Shown piece by piece: positions 53,257 to 62,605 of a DNA stretch of 64,000 nucleotides (position 1 is its first letter; the number at the start of each line of letters is the position of its first letter). The notes under the pieces were generated by a model that saw only the letters and a list, made by a program, of their open reading frames with translations, did no database searches and had not been told where the DNA came from. The stretch spans positions 10,197,199-10,261,198 of the forward strand of contig SSBO01000009.1 of assembly GCA_005281725.1 (NCBI GenBank). Direction: 5' to 3'. The stretch is from Wuchereria bancrofti. Taxonomy: Eukaryota; Nematoda; Chromadorea; Rhabditida; Onchocercidae. The translations under genes and the position numbers were made by a program.

Positions 53257-54491
53257 CTAAAAAAGTAATCAATCATTTAATTTATCATTGAACACTGCAA
53301 ACAATTTTAATTGCTATGCTAATTTTAATCTAGTTTTGCGGCTAAAAGCAAAGCTAAATCAAAATAAAAATTAAATTACAATCGACAATTTTACATATTG
53401 GAGTGGAATTATTGTAATTTTCCTGGTTTAACTATCTAGTGAATTAAGTTGATTGTATAATTAAATATGCAAATTTATAGATTTATCAAGTAATCCAGGG
53501 AATTTCTAATCAAATCGATCTATTAAACAATATTGAAATAATTAGGAGGAATTTTGCTGATATGTACTGCACTTATGAATTAAATAATTTTTAAATTCCA
53601 TCATGAAAGAAAGTGCAAATAGTTTCCTATCTTTTCTATCCAAATTTTCAATGCATTTTTTTATTTTTGATTTCCGTTTTTCACTTCCTCAAATTCATTC
53701 ACAGTAACAATGATTTCAGTGAAAGAAATTATTATTAGAATTTAGTTTTGCTAAAAAAAATTTTTTTTTTGAAACTAAAATGCAGATAATTCATATCGAA
53801 TTATATCATTCATACAACTATTTCACTAAAAAAAAATGAATTTTACTTGATTACTCCATCTCTAATTTTTTTCTTTTGTCAAAATGATAGAAGATTTTTT
53901 GAATTGCAACTGAGTGTATTCGTTACTAATTTTCTTGTTTAATGAGCTATTTAATTTATTTCTTACGTAATATTCAAATGATATTCATAGTGTGAGCCAT
54001 CATCAAAAGTTATTTCTGATAAATTTATAAATTACTTGAGCTTATCAATGTGCAGCATCACTCATTGTAACATTTTTTTTTAGCAAGTACCGGTGATATT
54101 TTTGCTATAATAAACTTTTCAAATTGTTTTTAGAATATACTATGACAAGAAAATATTTTTAACTAATTTGCTTCAAAAGTTATAGTAGTTTATAAATTAT
54201 CCTTTATTATTTTTCCAATTATAAAATTTGTTCAGATGAATTAAAGTATTTTTAATTATTATTAATTTTTTTTGCTACTTCAAAAAGCGTATGCAATTTC
54301 TATAATAAATAAGTTACAATAATAAATAAATCATGGTAATAATATAATAAATAAATCATCTAGATAATAAATAAATCATCTAAAAAATTTAATTTCGATA
54401 AATTAAGCACTGCTTCAGAAAAATTATGGACATAAAAATGATATTGGTTGTAATTTAATTTAGTTTTGCTTACAGTGTTCAATGATAAACT
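53257..54491. other. AT-rich flank of the retrotransposon
   Basis: No gene seen. Just before the LTR the minus strand shows a GTAAGC donor-like site at 54474-54469; with so little sequence left before the insertion an interrupted exon cannot be judged. Confidence 0.4.
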
Positions 54492-54924
54492 TGTCGCTGG
54501 AAAGCGAGGAGAAGCTGTAAATGAATGATCTCTTTGTTCATAAATTGACCTCGCTTTACACACATTATACTGTATGAGATATGTGAGAATTAAATGCATG
54601 TAATAGATATTGTAACAAAGAAATGTCTATCCTTAAACAAATTCCCTTTATTCCCAAATTCACATTTATCCAACACCATCTCTTAATTACAATTAATCAT
54701 TGCTTTACAATTGTCCATTTATAGTGCGGTTGGGGTTTCAGCTCTCTTGTAATGATCAGCGTTTTATAACTGTGTAGCATCCGTGCAATATGTATAATGC
54801 GTTATTATGATGTTGATTAGTTTTATGTTAAATAAAGGTTTAATTACCCAAGTTTGAGGTGTCTACAATCAAAGAAACAGAAAGAACAGTCAAATTTTGT
54901 CACGGTTCTAGAAAAGCGACGACA
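54492..54924 (+). repeat. 5' LTR
   Basis: 433 bp, TGTCG...CGACA. U3 holds TATAA motifs at 54765-54769 and 54793-54797 and AATAAA at 54831-54836. The SL1 sequence at 54837-54858 is the likely R region. U5 is then 54859-54924. Confidence 0.95.
54837..54858 (+). promoter_or_regulatory. Exact nematode SL1 spliced-leader sequence in the 5' LTR
   Basis: The 22 nt beginning GGTTTAATTACCC and ending GTTTGAG equal the canonical SL1 leader. AATAAA abuts it upstream and GT follows directly, as in SL RNA where the leader exon is followed by a GT donor. The first ATG after it is the gag start at 55034. Confidence 0.95.
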
Positions 54925-54932
54925 AAATTTTT

Positions 54933-54946
54933 TGGTCCAACCAGCC
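54933..54946 (+). other. Candidate primer-binding site
   Basis: TGGTCCAACCAGCC starts 9 nt after the 5' LTR. TGG is expected opposite the CCA end of a tRNA primer. Which tRNA fits was not determined. Confidence 0.5.
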
Positions 54947-55033
54947 AGATCCGAACTACCGCGACCTAAGGATACAATCAAACGAGAAGACGAAACACGT
55001 AGGTTTCATTCAGTTCAACTTAAAAGAAAGAAA

Positions 55034-56299
55034 ATGAGTGTAGAGGAGACAAGAAAGAAAAGTTCTCCATCCTATCTCATCAGAAGAAATTTGCAATATC
55101 TTGAGAATACTGCAAAAAAGGCTGTTGAACAAGGAATAGAGCTGTGTGGAAAGAAACCGCCAGTGGAATTAAATTATGAAGAAACAACAGAATGGTTAAA
55201 ACAACAAAAATCTGATGTTGGGAAGCAAATAATAGTACTGGACGGGATAATTTCCAAGGCGAATAAATTAGAAGAAGAATGGAAGGAATTGTTACGTTCA
55301 TTAGAGAATGGTGAATGGGAGAATGATGTTACATTATACGAAGAATATTGGTATGAAGAAGAATGTCTTTTTAATTCAGGAAACAAGCTTTATAATGAAA
55401 GAGCGGCACTTCTAACAGAATTAAATAGGATAAATGAGGCACTAGTAGAAATGAAAATGAAGTGTGAAATTATTGAATCTACGCCAAAAGAAAAGAAGAG
55501 CCTAGAAGATTTAATTGAGAAGTTGGTCACTACCAGTAAGCCACCGACTTTAAATCCGGTAGAATTTGATGGCAATATGAGAATGTGGGGTCAGTACATT
55601 AGTCAGTTCGAAGAATCAATTCACAAAAGAACTGATTTAACGCCCACACAGAAATTTATGCATCTATTAAGTACTCTGAAAGGCGAAGCTAGAGAACATA
55701 TAAGTGACCTCATGGTGAATGATGAAAATTATCCGCTGGCTATAAAGAATTTATATGAACGTTATGGAGATAAAAACCAAAGAATAAAAGAATTATATAA
55801 AAGTTTAGAAAAGGTTCGATATTCAAAGAAAGAACCGCACAGAATGATAAGAGAGCTTTTGAATTTATTGTCCCAGCTAAAAGGAATGGGGGAAAATATA
55901 GAAACGACACAACTGGACGTAATGGTAACCGATAGATTACCAGAAAGCATGGCCAAAGGCTTGAGAAGAATGAAACTCAGAGATCCAGAATGGACAATGG
56001 AAAACACTATCAAATACCTGAAAGAAGAGATGAAAATCGAAGAAGAATATGAAGAGAAATCACAGGAGAGAATAAAAGACCTAATGTACAAGACAAATTT
56101 GCAACGGACAAAGCCAAGATTCACAAAATGGGAAAATAACATCAGACGTACGACAGTCTGCTCGACAGTAAAACAAGTACCAACAATGTTTCCTAACAGA
56201 GCAACTCAAAAGAGTGAGTGGAATGGATTACCGCGCATCTTCTGTAAAAATAATCACTGGAATGACAAATGTGATATATACCCTACCGTAGAAAAATGA
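55034..56299 (+). CDS. Gag-like polyprotein part of the BEL/Pao element
   Basis: 421 aa from the first ATG after the leader to TGA at 56297. The N-terminal third is charged and coil-like. Residues about 174-320 form a DUF1759-type Gag domain (NPVEFDGNMRMWGQYISQFE, later YERYGDKNQRIKELYKSLEK). The C-terminus holds a degenerate zinc knuckle (FCKNNHWNDKC): the usual first Cys is Arg, so it is incomplete. The frame runs on in phase after the TGA into the protease-polymerase part, so gag and pol are one frame, as in many BEL elements. The frame can be extended upstream to 54854 only without an ATG. The product would form the cytoplasmic particle. Confidence 0.9.
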   Translation: MSVEETRKKSSPSYLIRRNLQYLENTAKKAVEQGIELCGKKPPVELNYEETTEWLKQQKSDVGKQIIVLDGIISKANKLEEEWKELLRSLENGEWENDVTLYEEYWYEEECLFNSGNKLYNERAALLTELNRINEALVEMKMKCEIIESTPKEKKSLEDLIEKLVTTSKPPTLNPVEFDGNMRMWGQYISQFEESIHKRTDLTPTQKFMHLLSTLKGEAREHISDLMVNDENYPLAIKNLYERYGDKNQRIKELYKSLEKVRYSKKEPHRMIRELLNLLSQLKGMGENIETTQLDVMVTDRLPESMAKGLRRMKLRDPEWTMENTIKYLKEEMKIEEEYEEKSQERIKDLMYKTNLQRTKPRFTKWENNIRRTTVCSTVKQVPTMFPNRATQKSEWNGLPRIFCKNNHWNDKCDIYPTVEK

Positions 56300-58765
56300 T
56301 TGGAGAAGTTGAAGAAATTGAGACTTTGTGAATTATGTTTAAAAAACGGCCACTTTCAAGAAGCTTGCATGAGAAAGATAAAATGTTTTTATTGTGGATC
56401 AAACCACAACAGTGCTTTATGTATGAAACGCGACGAAGTGGAAAAGCAAGACAAAATTTCCAAAGATAGTGAAAGGACAAACAGAACATCGAAGATAGTG
56501 GCGGCTACGGTTGCCAATGATGTGATTGGAGATAATAATACTCAAGAAACGTACATGATGTGTAAAGAAGTAAGGTTAATTAATCCAGAGGAACCAGAAA
56601 AAACATCAAATGCCTTATTTTTCTTTGATACAGGAAGTGATTGTAATTATATTACGGAATCAATGGTAAACAAAATAGAATTGAAACAAACATCTGCGAG
56701 TGTGGGAATGTTAATAACAGGTTTAGTAGGCACAAAGAAATACGAAAGCCGAAAGATAACCTTCGGAGTTCAAACGTTATCCGGAAAAAAGAGGAACATC
56801 CAAGCGTACGTTGTTGAATCAATACTCGAACGCGTACCATATCTAATAAACCATGATAACGAGAAATTAGTAGAAGGAAGATGGGGGAAGCCAGATGTAC
56901 TATTAGGTGTGGAGGGAATTGCGAATTTACTCATTCGGAATTCCACAAAGCACCCACCAGGATGGGTGGTTATAGAAACAGAATTAGGAATGATCAAAGG
57001 CGGCAGGCAAAAGGTGGTACAAGATGAAGAGATAGGATATAGAAACAACAAATCTTATGAACTTCAAACCATTACAAACATGTCAAAGAAGGAGTCGCAA
57101 ATTTATATGGATCAGATAGAACAAACATGGAAATTCGAAGCAATCGGAATCAAAGACTTAATAACGGATTATCAGGAAGAAAAGGCGCTTGAGGCTTTTC
57201 AAAAATTGCTCGCTATAGACGAAGAAGGTAGATGTGTAGTGGGTTGGCCATGGAAAAACGAAGAAATCGTACCAGCAAAGGGATATGGATTGGCATGGGG
57301 ACGACTACGATCTACAATACGGAAATTAAGGAAGTCTCCAGAATTATTGGAATATTACGACGAATATTTTAAAAATTTACTGAATGAAGGAATCATAGAA
57401 AAGATAAAGAATCAGGATGAAACGGGGCGAGTATCATACCTTCCTCATCAGGCTGTAATATCACCTCAGAAATCCACTACCAAACTTAGAGTAGTGTTTG
57501 ATGCATCAGCAAAGACAAATGAGGGCCCATCATTAAATGAATGCTTATATAAAGGACCAGTAATGATGCCATCACTAATAGGAATTCTATTACGAGCCAG
57601 ACAAGGACGTTACCTAGTGATAGCTGATGTAGAGAAAGCCTTTTTGCAAGTAAGCTTGTATCAGGAAGATAGAGACGTCACTAGGTTTTTATGGCTTAAA
57701 GACAAATCAAAAGAAGTAACTCAGGAGAACCTAGTTACTTATCGCTTTAAACGAGTTCCCTTCGGCGTAATATCATCGCCTTTTCTGTTAGCTGCTGTTA
57801 TTAGACATCTACTGAATAAAGAAAACACTGAATTATCAGTAGAAATAGCAAAGAATCTCTATGTTGATAATATTGCAATAACCTCAGAAAGTGAGTTGGA
57901 ATGTAACAGAAAAGCAAAGGAAGCAAAGGATATCTTTAAAAAGGCCAAGATGCACTTAAGAGAATTCCATGCAAACTATAACATTAATATGGACTATGAA
58001 CAAGAAATTCCAAGAAATACAACGATAAAACTGTTAGGGATCGAATGGAACAACAGCAAAGATGAATTCATTTGGAACTGGAAGATTCCAGAAGATGGCC
58101 TAAATAATAAACGTCAGATATTACAATTCTATGCTGCTATTTACGACCCACTGGGACTATTATGTCCACTCATACTTCCATGGAAATTGTTAGTTCAAGA
58201 CTTATGGAAGAAGGGTATGTCTTGGGACGAAAATTTAGAACCTGAAGAAATGAGACGCTGCATGGAATTAGAAAAGGCGTTCCGGCAACAGAAAATCATA
58301 AAGGTATCGAGATGGACACCACAAGAATGTTCCGAGATACATATATTTGTAGACGCATCTCAAAGAGCTGTTGGATTAGCAGTATACTCACGTAGAAGCA
58401 ATAGCACTCCAGGTGAACCAAAACTAATATACGGGAAGACAAGGTTAGTTCCAAAAAGAGAAAGTAGGAATAAGTCAGCCAGTATTCCTAGATTAGAGCT
58501 ACTTGCTGTAACAATTGGGGTAAGAGTACTGGAATTCATCAAGCAAGAAATTTGTGTAGAAAAAACATATTTATGGACAGATAGCGCTTGTGTCCTACAT
58601 TGGTTAAGAAAACCGCCGATAGGATCCAAGTATATCTCAAACACAATTGACGAGATAAAACGAAGTAAAGATATCGAATTCCGTCATGTAAGATCAGTCT
58701 GTAATCCAGCAGACCTAGCGTCACGAGGACTTCTCCCAGAAAAGTTGATAGAAAAATCGTTATGA
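56300..58765 (+). CDS. Protease, reverse transcriptase and RNase H part of the BEL/Pao element
   Basis: In the same frame as gag, directly after the first TGA; there is no ATG of its own, so it would need readthrough. Two intact zinc knuckles come first (CELCLKNGHFQEAC and CFYCGSNHNSALC). Next is an aspartic protease with the FFDTGSDCNYIT active-site motif near 56621-56656, of the DUF1758 type. The reverse transcriptase carries VVFDASAKTNEGPSLNECLY, DVEKAFLQV, PFGVISSPF and YVDN at 57860-57871, where the common YxDD second Asp is Asn. The Pao peptidase-A17 region follows, then RNase H with FVDAS, PRLELLA, WTDSA and NPADLASRG. It ends at TGA 58763-58765, in the conserved linker before a W-N-G-P-x-W-L block. 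Confidence 0.92.
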   Translation: MEKLKKLRLCELCLKNGHFQEACMRKIKCFYCGSNHNSALCMKRDEVEKQDKISKDSERTNRTSKIVAATVANDVIGDNNTQETYMMCKEVRLINPEEPEKTSNALFFFDTGSDCNYITESMVNKIELKQTSASVGMLITGLVGTKKYESRKITFGVQTLSGKKRNIQAYVVESILERVPYLINHDNEKLVEGRWGKPDVLLGVEGIANLLIRNSTKHPPGWVVIETELGMIKGGRQKVVQDEEIGYRNNKSYELQTITNMSKKESQIYMDQIEQTWKFEAIGIKDLITDYQEEKALEAFQKLLAIDEEGRCVVGWPWKNEEIVPAKGYGLAWGRLRSTIRKLRKSPELLEYYDEYFKNLLNEGIIEKIKNQDETGRVSYLPHQAVISPQKSTTKLRVVFDASAKTNEGPSLNECLYKGPVMMPSLIGILLRARQGRYLVIADVEKAFLQVSLYQEDRDVTRFLWLKDKSKEVTQENLVTYRFKRVPFGVISSPFLLAAVIRHLLNKENTELSVEIAKNLYVDNIAITSESELECNRKAKEAKDIFKKAKMHLREFHANYNINMDYEQEIPRNTTIKLLGIEWNNSKDEFIWNWKIPEDGLNNKRQILQFYAAIYDPLGLLCPLILPWKLLVQDLWKKGMSWDENLEPEEMRRCMELEKAFRQQKIIKVSRWTPQECSEIHIFVDASQRAVGLAVYSRRSNSTPGEPKLIYGKTRLVPKRESRNKSASIPRLELLAVTIGVRVLEFIKQEICVEKTYLWTDSACVLHWLRKPPIGSKYISNTIDEIKRSKDIEFRHVRSVCNPADLASRGLLPEKLIEKSL

Positions 58766-60361
58766 TGGAATGGCCCATCATGGTTGTCGAAACCAAAGGA
58801 AAGATGGCCAGAGGATGAAATCATGAAAGAAAACATCATGAGTGTGTGTATGGCTATGGGACTGATGGAGGAAGAAACAATACAATCAGAACAAGTTTGT
58901 ACAACCTTAATAGATGTGGCCCGGTTCTCATCCTTACGCAAATTGATGAGAACAATATTGTACGTCCTCCGGTTCATCGCGAAGGTGTCAAAAGAAAAGA
59001 TACGAAGTTTGATAGGATTTTCAAAAGAGAATTTTACTTCTAAAGAATATGATAGAGCAACGAAAATAATAGTTAAAATGGCACAGTTAAACATAACTCG
59101 AAAGGAAATTGAACACTGGGGTTTAAAAAAGGACCAGAATGGAATCTGGAGATGTGTTGGAAGGCTTAGAAGAACTATGCCCGAAATTGAAGACTTCCCA
59201 TGTTTTATCAATAAAGGAAAGTTTGCAGAATTAATAGTGAAGCATTATCATGAAAATTCATTCCATGCAAGTGTACACTACACTTGGAGCAAGATGAGAG
59301 AGCGGTATTGGATCCCACATGGACGATCATATATTAAGAAAATCCTGCGAAAGATTTGCAAAGGTTGTACTATGTGGATAGCTAAGCCATTTGAACAACC
59401 AGACTTCCCTCCTTATCCCATCGCTAGAGTCGCAGGAACAAGACCGTTCGATACAGTCGGTTTAGACTTGTTTGGACCGATTATAATAAAAGAGAATCAT
59501 GTGATTACCAAACGATGGGTGGCTTTATTTACATGTCTCACGATTCGAGCAGTGCATCTCGAAGTAATAGAAAATATGTCTACTGAACAATGCATACAAG
59601 CATTTAGAAGATTCATAAGCAGAAGGAAACAACCGAAATGCATAATTTCGGATAATGCCAAGAATTTTATAGCAGCTTCCAAAATACTTATAGAACTAAG
59701 CACTGTAGAGTGCGAAACAATGGAGTGGGAATTTATTACGCCAGGCGCCCCTTGGCAAGGTGGCGTTTATGAAAGAATGGTAGGTGTAGTTAAAGGAACT
59801 TTAAGAAAGGCCATAGGTAAAAAGTTTCTTAACAATGGAGAACTAATAACTCTCATCGCTGAACTTGAAGCTATCATCAACGAAAGACCTTTGGTAGATA
59901 TTGAAGAAATAGGTCTAGTATTGAAACCTGGAGATTTTCTGAATCCAGGCTCAGCTAAAGGAGAACATTTAACGGAAGACAACGTTTATCGTAAAGATAA
60001 AACGATATGTAGAAAAGAAAATTTACAAATAGATGCATTAGCGCATCAGTACAAGAATACATGCAAAAGAATTGACCATCTATGGAAAATATGGAGAGAA
60101 GAATACTTAGAAGAATTAAGGAAACGGGCTCAACGTAAACACCGAGGACCTCGAAGCAAAATTCGAAGAGAACCCGAAATAAATGAGTTGGTATTATTGA
60201 AAGGAGATTGTCCCAGAAATAGTTGGAGAATGGGAAGAGTCGCCAGACTCATTAGGGGCAAAGACAGTATTTGTCGATCAGCGGTTGTAAAATTAGCTAA
60301 CAGAAAGGAGTTGGTGAGAGCAGTAGGACATCTCTATCCCTTAGAGGTCTCCGACAAATAA
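58766..60361 (+). CDS. Integrase part of the BEL/Pao element
   Basis: Same frame again after the second TGA, 531 codons to TAA at 60359-60361, no ATG of its own at the start. The WNGPSWL block opens it. An HHCC zinc-binding domain lies at about 59240-59380 (KHYHENSFHASVHY ... CKGC). The DDE core has Asp in VGLDLFGP near 59464, Asp in CIISDNAKNF near 59651 and Glu in WQGGVYERMVG near 59771. The C-terminal DUF5641-like domain includes LLKGDCPRNSWRMGRVARL and VRAVGHLYPLE. All catalytic residues are present. This part would insert the cDNA into the host chromosome. Confidence 0.92.
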   Translation, partial: WNGPSWLSKPKERWPEDEIMKENIMSVCMAMGLMEEETIQSEQVCTTLIDVARFSSLRKLMRTILYVLRFIAKVSKEKIRSLIGFSKENFTSKEYDRATKIIVKMAQLNITRKEIEHWGLKKDQNGIWRCVGRLRRTMPEIEDFPCFINKGKFAELIVKHYHENSFHASVHYTWSKMRERYWIPHGRSYIKKILRKICKGCTMWIAKPFEQPDFPPYPIARVAGTRPFDTVGLDLFGPIIIKENHVITKRWVALFTCLTIRAVHLEVIENMSTEQCIQAFRRFISRRKQPKCIISDNAKNFIAASKILIELSTVECETMEWEFITPGAPWQGGVYERMVGVVKGTLRKAIGKKFLNNGELITLIAELEAIINERPLVDIEEIGLVLKPGDFLNPGSAKGEHLTEDNVYRKDKTICRKENLQIDALAHQYKNTCKRIDHLWKIWREEYLEELRKRAQRKHRGPRSKIRREPEINELVLLKGDCPRNSWRMGRVARLIRGKDSICRSAVVKLANRKELVRAVGHLYPLEVSDK

Positions 60362-60391
60362 AGAAGTTGAAACAATAGCTCGCCTCGGGAG

Positions 60392-60824
60392 TGTCGCTGG
60401 AAAGCGAGGAGAAGCTGTAAATGAATGATCTCTTTGTTCATAAATTGACCTCGCTTTACACACATTATACTGTATGAGATATGTGAGAATTAAATGCATG
60501 TAATAGATATTGTAACAAAGAAATGTCTATCCTTAAACAAATTCCCTTTATTCCCAAATTCACATTTATCCAACACCATCTCTTAATTACAATTAATCAT
60601 TGCTTTACAATTGTCCATTTATAGTGCGGTTGGGGTTTCAGCTCTCTTGTAATGATCAGCGTTTTATAACTGTGTAGCATCCGTGCAATATGTATAATGC
60701 GTTATTATGATGTTGATTAGTTTTATGTTAAATAAAGGTTTAATTACCCAAGTTTGAGGTGTCTACAATCAAAGAAACAGAAAGAACAGTCAAATTTTGT
60801 CACGGTTCTAGAAAAGCGACGACA
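60392..60824 (+). repeat. 3' LTR
   Basis: 433 bp, identical to the 5' LTR on a line-by-line reading. AATAAA lies at 60731-60736 and SL1 at 60737-60758, so the element's RNA should be cleaved within or just after SL1. Confidence 0.95.
60737..60758 (+). promoter_or_regulatory. SL1 sequence in the 3' LTR
   Basis: Second exact copy of the 22-nt leader, again between AATAAA and GT. As part of R it would end up at the 3' end of the genomic RNA. Confidence 0.95.
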
Positions 60825-62298
60825 AATATCATAATTAACATCACAAATTATCACAAGTAAAGGTTCATTTGTAATAAGTAATTAACAGATAAAGTTTTAA
60901 AAAAAAAATTCAAAATTAAATTACTCAATGTAAGGAATTGTTAATCATTCAATAATATTAGTTAATATTAAAGATCAAATAGAATAATGAAAACAAATTG
61001 CAACAGAACTATATTTTAAATCATTTTCAAAATAGCACTATATTATAATTGCCAACAAAAAAATTATTACGTCTTGGCCAGTATTTGCAATTTAATTCTT
61101 TCATAAATCATTTTTAAATTATTCATATAAAATGGGTGAAAAAAATAAGAAAGAACGAAAAAATTATTCGAATTTTAGAAAATTTCATAATTTTATTTTT
61201 ATTGACTTGATACTTATTACGCTTACTTATACTTAATCTATTTTATTTTACTAGGCGAAATATTTATTATTATGCATAATCATTTCCAATTAAAATAGGT
61301 TTCTAAATTTAGATAATTTCATATATTTTTATATTTTGTAACTATACGTGCGTGAAGTACCGTAAAGCGACGTTTCAAATGAGATTATCAAATTTTAAAT
61401 GAGATTTTTTTTTTTAAATGACTTTATTACATTCTGATTTAATGTGTCAACAATTTATTTTAGAAAGATAATCGATAATGATAAGCAAAATGATCATTTA
61501 ATATAATCTCAAATATTCAATGAGATAAGATTCAAATTGAAAGTAATCAAAATAGCTGAATAGTTGGGATGCAGAAATATTCTTTTATAAAATTAACCTA
61601 AAAATTTTGTTATCTATTAAAAAATATTCAATTCTAACTTTCTTTTTCTCATTTTAAAATATGCTATCAAAATCAAAAGTATATCATTCATTCTTATCTT
61701 TACAGAGAATTGAATTAATAATTTGAAATTTTTACACGAATAGTAATTTGTATTAATAAATTTGGATTCAAATACCATCCAGTGTTTGACATTAATTGAA
61801 AATAACCGTGCCAACTACACTATCAACAAGTAAGTCGAATATTTCAATTTTAAAATTTTTAATTCAGTAATTTTGCCGTATAGTAATTGTTAAATTATCA
61901 TTTATTAAATTCATCAGCCAAAAAAATTATTATTATTATAATTTCATTTCATTCAAAAAATGAGCAAAAAAATTTGTTCAATATTAGCATTTGCTTCTTT
62001 TTCAAATTTTTCTACAAATTTGATATTTCTTCAAATGATATTTTTTTCGAAAAGTGACAAAATTTTGAAATTATTAAATATCATTTTTTAGCTTTTTTTT
62101 GTTCTCTTAAAGCATATCAAATTAATGGCTTCAAGTAATGGAACATTTTATTCTTATTTTAATTACTTCTTATTTTAATTTTAGTATATTTATTTAATTA
62201 GTAAACTTAGTAAATTACTTGAAACATTCTTTTTTGTTATATTTTTGCATGAATTTTTGCAATGAATCATATTTTAAATGTACCAAAATATCACACAA
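60825..62298. other. AT-rich flank
   Basis: No gene or RNA recognised. Confidence 0.4.
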
Positions 62299-62299
62299 N
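62299..62299. other. Ambiguous base (n)
   Basis: The only undetermined base in the window. It sits one base before the right arm of the inverted repeat pair, which suggests an unresolved assembly junction. Confidence 0.95.
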
Positions 62300-62605
62300 G
62301 AAAAAAAGAGTTCTTCATATCAGAGCAAAATTACAAAAAGGGTCAATTATTTTTTGGTTCCCTAACTATTCTTCCATTTATTTTCTTTTCCTATTTGAAA
62401 TCTCTAGTTTTCGGTTTGTTTTTTGAATTAGAGACAGCTTTTGATATATTGATAATTTAGAAATTTTAACTGAAATTAAGAAATTAATCACTTCCTACCT
62501 TACTTTAACAACTACTTTTTTTGCTTGTCAAATAAAATTTATCACGAAATATTTCGATGTTATTCTATCCTGTAACTATGTACATCAAACGGATTTTTCC
62601 TGGAT
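62300..62605. repeat. Right arm of the 306-bp inverted repeat pair
   Basis: Reverse complement of 52425-52730 with about four substitutions; see the left arm. Confidence 0.92.

Larger units (their letters stand above)
54492..60824 (+). mobile_element. BEL/Pao LTR retrotransposon, 6333 bp
   Basis: Two 433-bp LTRs (54492-54924 and 60392-60824), exactly 5900 bp apart, enclose one long gag-pol reading frame. I found no difference between the LTRs. Both begin TGTCG and end CGACA. Internal domain order is Gag (DUF1759-like), zinc knuckles, aspartic protease, reverse transcriptase, RNase H, integrase, with an extra C-terminal domain typical of BEL/Pao. There is no env-like frame. The frame is interrupted by TGA at 56297-56299 and 58763-58765. 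Flanking bases (AAACT before, AATAT after) are not a perfect 5-bp target duplication. The polypurine tract before the 3' LTR is weak (GGGAG at 60387-60391). Zero LTR divergence implies very recent insertion or gene conversion. Confidence 0.97.

Noticed and set aside
54360..54599. Minus-strand 79-codon frame over the 5' LTR edge
   Set aside because: It runs across the junction of host DNA and LTR, so it cannot be an ancestral gene.
54854..55033. Upstream extension of the gag frame to TTG at 54854
   Set aside because: It has no ATG and begins inside SL1; the first ATG after the leader, 55034, is preferred.
61320..61400. Minus-strand coding-like patch (KRRFTVLHARIV)
   Set aside because: Too short, with no acceptor nearby.
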